Assembly: GCF_900102435.1 (NCBI RefSeq)
Contig: NZ_FNBU01000002.1
Location: 62,001 to 126,000 of the forward strand
Origin: Sporolituus thermophilus DSM 23256
GTDB lineage: Bacteria > Bacillota > Negativicutes > Sporomusales > Thermosinaceae
DNA: 64,000 bases
Direction of reading: 5' to 3'
Shown: in pieces, positions 15,507-23,750 of the stretch
Layout of the letters: every line of letters begins with the position of its first letter
Numbering within the stretch: the first letter of the stretch is position 1
Notes under the pieces: model-generated
What the model saw: only the letters and a program-made list of their open reading frames with translations
The model's database searches: none
What the model was told of the DNA's origin: nothing
Translations under genes and position numbers: made by a program

Positions 15507-16884
15507 GTCTGTCACGTCCTCTAAACTTAATGCACTGCTCGACGAACCTTCCGGCCGCCTGCTTATTGCCGGCAAAATGAATATGCAGGTAAGAAGCCAA
15601 GATATTATCGGTCGCGAACCCCCCACGATAGGCTGCCCCCGTACGCACTTTCGTAAATTCGAAAGCCCAGGGAAAATCCGTGTAGTCGTCGGGAACCATG
15701 CGGGAAAAGTGGAATTCATGGCCCCGCAGCTTCTCACCGACCAAACATAATACAGTGTCGTGGAGCGCCCTTGTCTCCACGTATCCGACCGTTTGCAGGT
15801 TTGACTGCATTTCGCACACGGCTGGAATTAATCCCACCATATCATAAGCTTGGCCACCAAATCCGGAAATTTGTCGGCATAAATACATCAAACCGCCACA
15901 CTCGGCATAAATGGGCATGCCGTCTTTCCCTGCCCGAAAAATAGCCTCACGCATCGGGCGATTCGCCGTAAGCCGTTCCAGAAACATTTCCGGAAAACCA
16001 CCGCCTAGGACTAGTCCGTCGACGGGCGGTAAAAATTGGTCATATAGCGGGCTGAACTCTACCAGTTCCGCTCCCTGCGCAGTCAAAACATCTAAACTTT
16101 CCGGATAGTAAAAGGAAAATGCCTCATCCTTGGCCACGCCGATGCGAACGTGTCCCCTGTCACAACGCGAATTATCCAATGGTGCAACCAAAGGCGGAGC
16201 CTGTTTCGCCAAACTAATCAGTTCATCAACTGCGACTTGTTCGGCCATCCGGTCCGCCATAACGTCAACCGTTTTCCGCGCGTCGTGTTCAGTTACCGGT
16301 GTTAACCCGAGATGCCGCTGCGGCGTCGACAGCCGGTTATCGCGAAAAACTGCACCGAGCAAAGGAATACCCAGACGGGAAAATGCTTCGGCCACCATGG
16401 TGCGGTGTGTTTCCGAGCCGAGACGATTGACAATTACCCCAGCCAACCGGATATCTTGGTCATACAGTTTATAACCGAGCGCAATGGCGGCAGCGCTTTC
16501 GCCCATAGATTTGGCATCAATAACCAATATTACCGGAGCATCGAGCCGTTTGGCAATGACTGCCGTACTGCTGACCCCGCCCCGGCCGCCGTCATACAGC
16601 CCCATAACCCCTTCGATAAGGGCCAGCTCGCAACCGCTTGCCGTCTTTACAAACAGGCGAACCATTTCCTCCGGCGGCATCAGCCATGTATCAAGGTTAT
16701 GCGCCCGCTTGCCACTGGCCAGGGCGTGATAGCCAGGGTCAATATAGTCGGGACCGACCTTATAAGATTGAACATTAAGCCCGCGCCGGGCCAGCGCCGC
16801 CAGCAAGCCGGTCACAATTGTCGTTTTACCGACCCCGCTATGCGTGCCGGCAATGACAAGCCGCGGTATTTGAAAACAAGTCAT
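15496..16884 (-). CDS. cbiA: Cobyrinic acid a,c-diamide synthase CbiA
   Basis: A 462-residue glutamine amidotransferase that amidates the a and c carboxylates of cobyrinate. The N-terminal ATP domain has AGTHSGVGKTTIVTGL and YKVGPDYIDPGYH. The glutaminase domain has YAECGGLMYL with the nucleophilic Cys, GHEFHFS, and the closing SYLHIHFAG. The ATG at 16884 follows AGGGGG. A second, more distant family member at 43101-44528 lies by the dsr genes and is probably DsrN, so this one is the corrin enzyme. Confidence 0.95.
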   Translation of the reverse strand: MTCFQIPRLVIAGTHSGVGKTTIVTGLLAALARRGLNVQSYKVGPDYIDPGYHALASGKRAHNLDTWLMPPEEMVRLFVKTASGCELALIEGVMGLYDGGRGGVSSTAVIAKRLDAPVILVIDAKSMGESAAAIALGYKLYDQDIRLAGVIVNRLGSETHRTMVAEAFSRLGIPLLGAVFRDNRLSTPQRHLGLTPVTEHDARKTVDVMADRMAEQVAVDELISLAKQAPPLVAPLDNSRCDRGHVRIGVAKDEAFSFYYPESLDVLTAQGAELVEFSPLYDQFLPPVDGLVLGGGFPEMFLERLTANRPMREAIFRAGKDGMPIYAECGGLMYLCRQISGFGGQAYDMVGLIPAVCEMQSNLQTVGYVETRALHDTVLCLVGEKLRGHEFHFSRMVPDDYTDFPWAFEFTKVRTGAAYRGGFATDNILASYLHIHFAGNKQAAGRFVEQCIKFRGRDRHER

Positions 16885-16895
16885 GCGCAATCCCC

Positions 16896-17483
16896 CTAAT
16901 ATTCCACGCCGCGCCTGGCGTCGATACCCTGCGCGATGGGGTGTTTAACGGCTTGGCAAATTGTTATGCTGTCGGCAAGATTTAATATTTCTTCCGGCAT
17001 CTTTCTTCCTGTCAAAACAAGCTTCATCTTCGCCGGCCGCAGACTGATCAGTTTTATTACATTAGCGACCGGCAGCAGGCCACGGTTTACGGCATGACTA
17101 ATTTCATCCAATATGACCATATCGGCGTCACCGGTGGTAATAACGTCTGCCGCAAATTTAAAGGCACGGTCGACAAAGCCGTGAATGGGGTTGCGGTTTT
17201 CCCGGAAACAGCGACCGCATTTGCAGCATACTTTGATGCCCATACGAATTTCCGCTGCATCAGGACAACCGAACCCAAATTGGCGAAGGATAAACCGCCC
17301 GGCAAAACTGGGCGCTGCGAATAACTCCCCCGTATATCCCGTACCCTTTAGAAACTGGACCATGACAACGCGTTCACCGTTACCTGCCGCGCGCAGTCCC
17401 ATGCCCAAAGCAGCGGTGGTCTTGCCTTTGCCGTCGCCGGTATAGACGTAGACTTTACTTTCCCGCTGTGGTACACCCATCAT
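16896..17483 (-). CDS. cobO: Corrinoid adenosyltransferase CobO/BtuR
   Basis: A 195-residue P-loop enzyme that transfers adenosyl from ATP to Co(I) corrinoids. TGDGKGKTTAALGMGLRA carries the P-loop (16-23), and the C-terminal half has VILDEISHAVNRGLL and LTGRKMPEEILNLAD. An uncommon Cys-rich stretch, CCKCGRCFREN, sits mid-protein and could bind metal; its role is unknown. The gene overlaps cbiC by ATGA. Position between cbiC and cbiA suits adenosylation at the cobyrinate diamide level. Confidence 0.93.
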   Translation of the reverse strand: MMGVPQRESKVYVYTGDGKGKTTAALGMGLRAAGNGERVVMVQFLKGTGYTGELFAAPSFAGRFILRQFGFGCPDAAEIRMGIKVCCKCGRCFRENRNPIHGFVDRAFKFAADVITTGDADMVILDEISHAVNRGLLPVANVIKLISLRPAKMKLVLTGRKMPEEILNLADSITICQAVKHPIAQGIDARRGVEY

Positions 17484-18109
17484 GCATCCAACATATAAAG
17501 GAGAGCGTTAACGGCCGCCGCGGCTATCGGACTGCCGCCTTTATTGCCGATAACCGTAATATACGGGACAGGGGACTTGGCTATTAAAAGATCCTTCGCT
17601 TCAGCGGCGCCGACAAACCCAACGGGTACACCGATAATCAAAGCCGGTCTAATCTCCTGTTGTTCCATTAAACGCAAAAGTTCAAACAACGCTGTTGGCG
17701 CATTACCGATAGCGACAACGGCGCCATTAAGCCGCCGGCCAAAGGCGCGCATGGCCGCCATCGCGCGGGTTATGCCCTGCGTTTTCGCCAGGCGGGTAAT
17801 TTCATTGTCAGCGACAAGACAATGCGCTTCGCCCCCATGCTCTGCCAGTTTGCGCTTGTTGATGCCAGTACGCACCATTTCGACGTCGGTAAAAATGTGG
17901 CATCCCGCTTTTAAGGCCGCGCAACCGGCACGAATCGCCTCAGGATGAAGCCGGATAATACTGGCATAATCGGGATCGCCCGCCGCATGGATAATCCGGG
18001 AAAACACCTTGATTTCCTGGGGCGACAAGTTCAAATCGCGAAGATACGGAGCGATAATATCCATACTGCGCGACTCAATGGCGGTTGGGTCAGTCAAAAA
18101 TTCAATCAT
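17480..18109 (-). CDS. cbiC: Cobalt-precorrin-8 methylmutase CbiC
   Basis: A 209-residue enzyme that moves a methyl group from C11 to C12 to give cobyrinate. Recognised by the N-terminal pattern around SRSMDIIAPYL, RIIHAAGDPDYASII with the catalytic histidine, DVEMVRTGINK, and the C-terminal ALIIGVPVGFVGAAEAKD with VIGNKGGSPIAAAAVNALL. It begins at an ATGA overlap with cbiX with GGAGG upstream, and ends in an ATGA overlap with cobO. Confidence 0.95.
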   Translation of the reverse strand: MIEFLTDPTAIESRSMDIIAPYLRDLNLSPQEIKVFSRIIHAAGDPDYASIIRLHPEAIRAGCAALKAGCHIFTDVEMVRTGINKRKLAEHGGEAHCLVADNEITRLAKTQGITRAMAAMRAFGRRLNGAVVAIGNAPTALFELLRLMEQQEIRPALIIGVPVGFVGAAEAKDLLIAKSPVPYITVIGNKGGSPIAAAAVNALLYMLDA

Positions 18110-18486
18110 AAGACCTCCTGCACACGCTCCATCAAAATATCCGCGATACGGGAGTCGGCGCCGATATGCGGTGTCATAATTATTGTTATGTCGGGAAACT
18201 CCTGCTTAAGCGCTTCGATTTCTTCGGGAATGTCGCTTTGAATATGCATACCGTTAGCAAAAAACATGGGCACGATAATCACCCGCCGCGCTCCCCGCGA
18301 TACCAGCTTTTTTACGGCCCCGGAAAGATCCTGCAACCCTGACTTGCGATTCATGATTGCCGTTTCTACCAAGTCATGACCTACTCGTGCTTTTACCATA
18401 TCCGTAACCTGAAAAACTACTTGGTTGGCCTCGCCCACACTGGCGCGACTACCATGGCCAAGCACCACAATCCCTGCATTCATCAC
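18106..18486 (-). CDS. cbiX: Sirohydrochlorin cobaltochelatase CbiX, short form
   Basis: A 126-residue single-domain class II chelatase (CbiXS). The metal-binding histidine is in IVVLGHGSRAS, and the second region reads VPMFFANGMHIQSDIPEEI. It inserts Co2+ into sirohydrochlorin, the entry step of this operon. Short CbiX proteins act as homodimers and can be promiscuous for Ni2+ or Fe2+, which matters here because the same organism needs siroheme for dsrAB. GTG at 18486 or ATG at 18483, both near GGAGG. Confidence 0.93.
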   Translation of the reverse strand: MMNAGIVVLGHGSRASVGEANQVVFQVTDMVKARVGHDLVETAIMNRKSGLQDLSGAVKKLVSRGARRVIIVPMFFANGMHIQSDIPEEIEALKQEFPDITIIMTPHIGADSRIADILMERVQEVL

Positions 18487-19244
18487 AATTCCTCCCGTAT
18501 GTAATCTAAAACCTCTGCCGGCGATGACACCCTGCAGCCATAATCAATATGCGGCCGGTCGATAACCACCAGCGACAGGCCGAGCTCCATGGCCGCGGAA
18601 AACTTGGTGTCCGTGCCGCCGATCGCGCCACTGTTTTTGGTAACGACGACCTCTGCGTTACACGCCCGAAACATGGCGACATTGAGTTCGTGCGAAAATG
18701 GCCCCTGCATGGCAATGATATCACGGGGGCGAAAACCAAGCCGCAGGCATTCGGCCACGACAGCAGGATCGGGCAGCACGCGGGCAACAAGCCGGTGACT
18801 AAGGAGCAGTGTTTCCTGTTTGAATACCGTCAACGCCCGGCTGCCAACAGTGAGAAAAATCGTTCGCCCCAGTTCAGCCGACAACCGTGCCGCGGCTGCC
18901 GCATTATCCGCAACGTACAGTTTTTCGTAGCGCGGCAGCGGCGTACCAGGCCGTTCATACCGCAAATAGCGAACGCCGGCGCGTTGACAGGCGGCGATGG
19001 CGTTTTCGGACGCCGCGGCGGCATAGGGATGACTGGCATCAACTACCAGCTTCACCGCACGCGTCCGGATTAGGTTGTATAATCCATCTCTATCCAGCGG
19101 ACCGGTATGCACAAGCAGACCCGTTTGCCGGGCCAAATCCCGGCCATAACCGCTTACCACTGACACGAGTACGGGAAACCCGGCGCGCTCCAGCAGCGCA
19201 GCCAGCTCCCGCCCATCTTGCGTTCCGGCCAGAACCAAAATCAC
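18483..19244 (-). CDS. cbiJ: Cobalt-precorrin-6A reductase CbiJ
   Basis: A 253-residue NAD(P)H-dependent reductase of the CobK/CbiJ family. It opens ILVLAGTQDGRELAALLE, has VVDASHPYAAAASENA (family signature) and MQGPFSHELNVAMF, and closes with VTKNSGAIGGTDTK. It reduces the macrocycle of cobalt-precorrin-6A. The start is GTG at 19244, overlapping the cbiH stop. Confidence 0.94.
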   Translation of the reverse strand: MILVLAGTQDGRELAALLERAGFPVLVSVVSGYGRDLARQTGLLVHTGPLDRDGLYNLIRTRAVKLVVDASHPYAAAASENAIAACQRAGVRYLRYERPGTPLPRYEKLYVADNAAAAARLSAELGRTIFLTVGSRALTVFKQETLLLSHRLVARVLPDPAVVAECLRLGFRPRDIIAMQGPFSHELNVAMFRACNAEVVVTKNSGAIGGTDTKFSAAMELGLSLVVIDRPHIDYGCRVSSPAEVLDYIREEL

Positions 19245-19963
19245 AGCCGGTACCCCCGGGGTGTAATCATCCGGCCATCCTTTATATAAGTCTGGCTGTT
19301 CCCAATGATCACCAGCGAAAACATGTCGATGAACTCTTTGGTAAAATCAGCTAACGTGGATAAGACCATTTTTTCCTTAGGACGGGAAGCGTGATGAACA
19401 ATACCGACAGGGGTGGCAGCCGGCCGGTGACGAAGAATAATTTCCCGCACTTCCTCAATTTGACTGACCCGCCGCGTACTTTTCGGGTTATAAAGGGCAA
19501 TGACAAAGTCGCCGGCAGCGGCCATTTCCGTCCGTTTACGAATAACTTCCCAAGGAGTCAGCAAGTCGCTTAAGCTAATGACCGCGAAATCGTGCATGAG
19601 CGGCGCACCCAAGAGAGCTGCGGCGGCCCCTACCGCGCTAATACCGGGAATAATGTCGACGGCAGGCCGCACATCAACCGGCGCTTTCAGCGCCAGCTCC
19701 AACACCAGCCCGGCCATGCCGTAAATTCCCGGGTCACCGCTGGATACAACCGCTACCCGTTTACCGGCAAGCGCCTGATCGACGGCAGCCTGGCACCGTT
19801 CTATTTCCCGCATCATCCCGGTTCCGATAACCTCTTTCTCCGCTAAAAGTTCCCGGACAAGTTCCAAATATGTGTCATAGCCTACTACCACCTCAGCCGC
19901 CAACAGCGCCTCCCGCGCCCGCGGGCTCATGTCGCTAAGATGGCCGGGACCTATTCCCACCAC
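19241..19963 (-). CDS. cbiH: Cobalt-precorrin-3 C17-methyltransferase CbiH
   Basis: A 240-residue SAM-dependent tetrapyrrole methylase that methylates C17 and contracts the ring. It begins VVGIGPGHLSDMSPRAREAL and contains VSSGDPGIYGMAGL, PGISAVGAAAALLGAPLMHDF and LYNPKSTRR. The open frame runs further upstream, but the GTG at 19963, with GAGGT 8 bases before it inside cbiG, gives the family N-terminus and normal length. Overlaps cbiG by 13 bases. Confidence 0.94.
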   Translation of the reverse strand: MVGIGPGHLSDMSPRAREALLAAEVVVGYDTYLELVRELLAEKEVIGTGMMREIERCQAAVDQALAGKRVAVVSSGDPGIYGMAGLVLELALKAPVDVRPAVDIIPGISAVGAAAALLGAPLMHDFAVISLSDLLTPWEVIRKRTEMAAAGDFVIALYNPKSTRRVSQIEEVREIILRHRPAATPVGIVHHASRPKEKMVLSTLADFTKEFIDMFSLVIIGNSQTYIKDGRMITPRGYRL

Positions 19964-21024
19964 CGATATTTGACCTCGGCGATGGCCACTGTTACATTGG
20001 GATATACAGTTTTGGGCAATAAAAGCGTTTGCGTCTGCCCCCCGCACAGCGCCGCCGGTTCGCATACATTCCCCACTCCAATCTTTTCTTCTACAAATTT
20101 TGATATTGCCAATCCGTGGTTTTCGATACACTGCTGTAATTGCTCATTGGTGAAAAATTCGTATGGCACCTCGAGCTGCTGCACGGCCGCGAGCAGGCCC
20201 ACCTCATCCTGTTTGACAACTGAGCTGGCAATAACCGCAATGCTTTTCATGCTCCGGCCGATTTTGCGGCAGGCATCGCCGAGGGCCGTCAAAATTTCGG
20301 CACTGGGCGTTCCCCTACGGCAGCCAATGCCTACCGCCAGCGTCGCCGGCCGGAGATAGACATGGGGCTTTACCATATACAGCTCCTTGTCGGTGATGAC
20401 TACGGCCGCGTCATAGTTATCGGTATGAACCAGTTCGCCCATGTTCCGCAAGACTACCCCCATCTCTGCCGCCAAGTGGATATAATGGCTGGCATTGGCG
20501 AGATCCTGGTCGATAAAAAAGGCGACCTGTTCACCGTTGACAATCGCGGCATTAATGTGCTTAAGCTGCTCAAATGGTTCAATAGTTAAATCTAATTTGA
20601 CGGCTAAAACGTCAGCAGCCGGCAGATTGGCCACATCGGTCGCCGTTGTAATGACCGGCCTGGCGCCGATAGTACTGGCTACCTCCCTAGCAAGATCATT
20701 GGCGCCGCCAATATGGCCAGACAATAAACTGATGGCGTATTCGCCAGCTTCGTCAACTACGACAACCGCCGGGTCGAACCGCTTATCGTGGATATGGGGG
20801 GCCAGCACACGGACGACAATCCCGGTAGCCATAATGAAAATCAATCCGTCGTACCGGTGAAAAACCTTATCCACAAGGTCGCGCAGACACTCGTAAACCT
20901 GCGGGAACCCCTGCGGATTGCGACAGGCTTTTGCATAGACGTCGGCGGGATGACCCAAGGCGTTAGCTAACTTTTCGGCCAAACGAGCCCCTTTGTTCGT
21001 TACGGAAATAATCGCGAGTTTCAT
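19951..21024 (-). CDS. cbiG: Cobalt-precorrin-5A hydrolase CbiG
   Basis: A 357-residue enzyme that opens the delta-lactone and releases C20 as acetaldehyde, a step specific to the anaerobic pathway. N-terminal domain: GLIFIMATGIVVRVLAPHI and VVVDEAGEYAISLLSGHIGG. C-terminal domain: VGIGCRRGTPSAEI and SVVKQDEVGLL. The start overlaps the cbiF stop as ATGA with GGGAGG upstream. Confidence 0.95.
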   Translation of the reverse strand: MKLAIISVTNKGARLAEKLANALGHPADVYAKACRNPQGFPQVYECLRDLVDKVFHRYDGLIFIMATGIVVRVLAPHIHDKRFDPAVVVVDEAGEYAISLLSGHIGGANDLAREVASTIGARPVITTATDVANLPAADVLAVKLDLTIEPFEQLKHINAAIVNGEQVAFFIDQDLANASHYIHLAAEMGVVLRNMGELVHTDNYDAAVVITDKELYMVKPHVYLRPATLAVGIGCRRGTPSAEILTALGDACRKIGRSMKSIAVIASSVVKQDEVGLLAAVQQLEVPYEFFTNEQLQQCIENHGLAISKFVEEKIGVGNVCEPAALCGGQTQTLLLPKTVYPNVTVAIAEVKYRWWE

Positions 21025-21776
21025 TTTGCCTCCCGGTACATATGCCCAAAATCAGGCGAATAGAGTCGGGACAAAGCGTACTTGCCATCAAGGCATTTCC
21101 CGACCACAATCATGGCCGTGCGGTCAACTCCCGCCTCGGTCGCAATTGGAGCAATCGTAGCCAGCGTTCCCCGCAAAATCTTCTCCTCGGGCCAGGACGC
21201 CTTTTGCACGATAGCTACTGGCGTTTCTGGCGGATAACCGCCGGCAATAAGTTCGGCCACTACCACTTCCAACATATGAACACTTAAAAAAATGCACATG
21301 GTTGCGTTATGACTGGCAAGACTCGCCAATTTTTCCTTGGCCGGCACCGGGGTTCTTCCTTCCAACCGGGTGATAATCACCGTTTGGCTGACTTCAGGCA
21401 GCGTATACTCCTGTTTTAAAGCGGCCGCCGCGGCCAGGAAAGAGCTCACGCCAGGCACTACTTCATACTCGATACCCTTTGCCGCTAGTGCGTCCATCTG
21501 TTCTTGAATGGCGCCATAGATACTCGGGTCGCCCGTGTGAAGCCGCACTACTTTCTTGCCTGTCGCTATCGCTTCTTCCATGACCGCGATGACTTCATCC
21601 AAAGTCATGGATGCGCTGTTATGGATTTGAGCTCCCGCTTTCGCATCCTGCAGCAGGGCAGGGTTTACTAAGGAACCGGCGTAGATAATAACATCAGCTT
21701 CGGCAAGCAACCGGCGACCCTTAACGGTAATGAGTTCCGGATCACCCGGCCCGGCGCCGACAATATAAACCTTCAT
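21021..21776 (-). CDS. cbiF: Cobalt-precorrin-4 C11-methyltransferase CbiF
   Basis: A 251-residue SAM-dependent tetrapyrrole methylase. VYIVGAGPGDPELITVKG at the start is the SAM-binding loop; RLHTGDPSIYGAIQEQMD and YEVVPGVSSFLAAAAALK follow, all strongly CbiF/CobM-like. It methylates C11 of cobalt-precorrin-4. GGGAGG lies 8 bases before the ATG, and the start directly abuts the cbiL stop. Confidence 0.96.
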   Translation of the reverse strand: MKVYIVGAGPGDPELITVKGRRLLAEADVIIYAGSLVNPALLQDAKAGAQIHNSASMTLDEVIAVMEEAIATGKKVVRLHTGDPSIYGAIQEQMDALAAKGIEYEVVPGVSSFLAAAAALKQEYTLPEVSQTVIITRLEGRTPVPAKEKLASLASHNATMCIFLSVHMLEVVVAELIAGGYPPETPVAIVQKASWPEEKILRGTLATIAPIATEAGVDRTAMIVVGKCLDGKYALSRLYSPDFGHMYREAK

Positions 21777-22541
21777 TTACAAACCTCCCTGCTTCACCAG
21801 AATTAAAGATAAATAGTCTCGTTTTTCCTGTCTCATGCTATCCAGGTTATCAGTAACAAACTGGTCGGGATAACCCAGCCGACTGATATATACGGCTTTG
21901 TCCTTTAGTCCCATATCAGTCAGCACGTCCACAATTTCGTTATACTGGCCAGCCACTTTCATCAGAACAGCATTAGGAAAAAGCCGTAAAACTTCCCGTA
22001 ATTGCCCTGGATCGTCGACAGCCGGTATTATGGCCAGCTTTTCATTGCCCTCGGCTAAGGCAGTATTTAAGTGCGCCGCGGCCGCAGCAAAGGACGTAAT
22101 GCCAGGTACACTCTCGACCTCAATGCCAGGCAGTAACCGGCATACCTTTTTAAGCAAATATGTGTAAGTACTGAACAGCATGGCATCCCCGATCGTTATA
22201 AAAGCTACGTTCAAACCTTCAGTCAGTTTTGCGGCAATTTTTTCCGCTCCGCGTTGCCATTCGGCTTCAAGCACTTGCCGGTCCCGCGTCATTGGCGTGG
22301 CCACTTCCATAATTTCCGCCGTGGCCGGTATATATTTGCCGGCGACCGTCAAGGCGAGACTATCGTTATCTGCCTTGGAACGGGGAATGCATACAACATC
22401 AATGGATTTTAAAATTTCTATTGCCCGAAGCGTGAGCAGGTCAGGCGCTCCCGGCCCCACCCCGATACCGAAAAGTTTGCCCAGTTGTTTAGCGGCTGCA
22501 GCCGGCCTATGAACCTCCGTAGAACTAGGTCGTATGTTCAT
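21777..22541 (-). CDS. cbiL: Cobalt-factor II C20-methyltransferase CbiL
   Basis: A 254-residue methylase that adds the C20 methyl to cobalt-factor II. The core starts LFGIGVGPGAPDLLTLRA, followed by FITIGDAMLFSTYTYLL and VPGITSFAAAAAHLN. There is an extra 25-residue leader before the core. The ATG at 22541 is preceded by AGGAGGAGACC, so it is preferred over the in-frame start upstream. Overlaps cbiT by 17 bases. Confidence 0.94.
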   Translation of the reverse strand: MNIRPSSTEVHRPAAAAKQLGKLFGIGVGPGAPDLLTLRAIEILKSIDVVCIPRSKADNDSLALTVAGKYIPATAEIMEVATPMTRDRQVLEAEWQRGAEKIAAKLTEGLNVAFITIGDAMLFSTYTYLLKKVCRLLPGIEVESVPGITSFAAAAAHLNTALAEGNEKLAIIPAVDDPGQLREVLRLFPNAVLMKVAGQYNEIVDVLTDMGLKDKAVYISRLGYPDQFVTDNLDSMRQEKRDYLSLILVKQGGL

Positions 22542-23127
22542 GGTCTCCTCCTTTTGTTCCCGCAATAATATAGACGGGATTTAGAGCTTGAAACATATTG
22601 GCGGCTCCTGCAGAACGGATACGCGTGACCTGCACCCCACAGGCTTCGGTTGTATAATTCGGTTTTTCGCGCAAAAAATGAAGAGCGCCGTAAAGCGTTT
22701 CGACAGTCACGGCCATAATAACCAACCGCCCGCCCGGCCGCAGCAGACAGTCACTCCGCTGTAGTATTGCCGGCAGCTTACCGCCGCTACCACCGACAAA
22801 TATAACATCGGCCGGCGGCAGCCCAACCATAGCCTCAGGGGCGTTTCCCTGAATAACCATAATATTCTCCCGTTCGAAGCGGCGGGCATTTTGCCCGATT
22901 AGGTCAACTCCATTCCTATCCCGTTCAATCGCGAATACCCGTCCTTCTTTAGCTTGAAAGGCCGCTTCCACACTCAGGGAACCTGTGCCTGCCCCGATGT
23001 CAATAACCGTATCGCCATTGGCAATTTTCGCTTTTGCCAAGGCGACAATACGCACTTCCTGCTTGGTCATGGGCACATCGCCCCGTATAAACGCTTCGTC
23101 GGCAATGCCTGGAAAATAACGCTTCAC
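22525..23127 (-). CDS. cbiT: Cobalt-precorrin-7 C15-methyltransferase / C12-decarboxylase CbiT
   Basis: A 200-residue class I SAM methyltransferase. It has GIADEAFIRGDVPMTKQEVR, typical of CbiT, the SAM loop DIGAGTGSLSVEAA, and DVIFVGGSGGKLPAIL. It methylates C15 and decarboxylates the C12 acetate. The start is GTG at 23127, within a GTGA overlap with cbiE. In many organisms CbiE and CbiT are fused (CobL); here they are separate, translationally coupled genes. Confidence 0.95.
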   Translation of the reverse strand: MKRYFPGIADEAFIRGDVPMTKQEVRIVALAKAKIANGDTVIDIGAGTGSLSVEAAFQAKEGRVFAIERDRNGVDLIGQNARRFERENIMVIQGNAPEAMVGLPPADVIFVGGSGGKLPAILQRSDCLLRPGGRLVIMAVTVETLYGALHFLREKPNYTTEACGVQVTRIRSAGAANMFQALNPVYIIAGTKGGDHEHTT

Positions 23128-23750
23128 GCCGCCACCACCATTACACATTGGGTAAAACTTGCGATTAGCTTTGCTTCTGCCAGGCTAAGCCTGACGATTT
23201 TTTCATCCTCATAAGATAAATTAGCACAGAGATGTACCGTCGCTGTCGCCGGCCAACCGTGGTCAGTTAGCAAACTCGCAATATAAGCCGGACTGTGCTC
23301 CGCATCTGTCAAAATCCCCAATTTTTTGCCGGGAGTGTAGCGCAATGTTTCGGCAGGCGCCTGCCGTCCATGCAGGCTGGTTAAAATGGCATCTTGCCAA
23401 ATGTCGGCTATTCTCGCAAAGGCCAGTTGAACCGAACTAATGCCGGGAATTACCGTTAGCCTTTCCGCGCCGAAAGCCTGGCGCAGTACCGCAAGCAAAC
23501 TGTAAAACCCAGGGTCACCCGACACCATCACGACGACATCGCACCGGTCAAGCTCGGCGCGGATATAGGTGATTGTCCTTTCAATATCCTTATCAATTAT
23601 CCATGTCCGGGCCGTTGGCGGCGCAAAAGCGGCCAGCGCCCGCCTGCTCCCCACCACTACTTTGGCGCCGTCAATCATTCTTTTGGCCACCGGCGGCAAA
23701 TAGTCGGGCGATCCCGGGCCGATACCGACGACGATTATTTTATATTCCAC
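23124..23750 (-). CDS. cbiE: Cobalt-precorrin-7 C5-methyltransferase CbiE
   Basis: A 208-residue tetrapyrrole methylase. It opens IIVVGIGPGSPDYLPPVAK, followed by VVMVSGDPGFYSLLAVLR, IPGISSVQLAFARI and HLCANLSYEDEKI. It methylates C5. The GTG start at 23750 lies inside the end of cbiD (16-base overlap), and the stop overlaps the cbiT start. Confidence 0.94.
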   Translation of the reverse strand: MEYKIIVVGIGPGSPDYLPPVAKRMIDGAKVVVGSRRALAAFAPPTARTWIIDKDIERTITYIRAELDRCDVVVMVSGDPGFYSLLAVLRQAFGAERLTVIPGISSVQLAFARIADIWQDAILTSLHGRQAPAETLRYTPGKKLGILTDAEHSPAYIASLLTDHGWPATATVHLCANLSYEDEKIVRLSLAEAKLIASFTQCVMVVAA

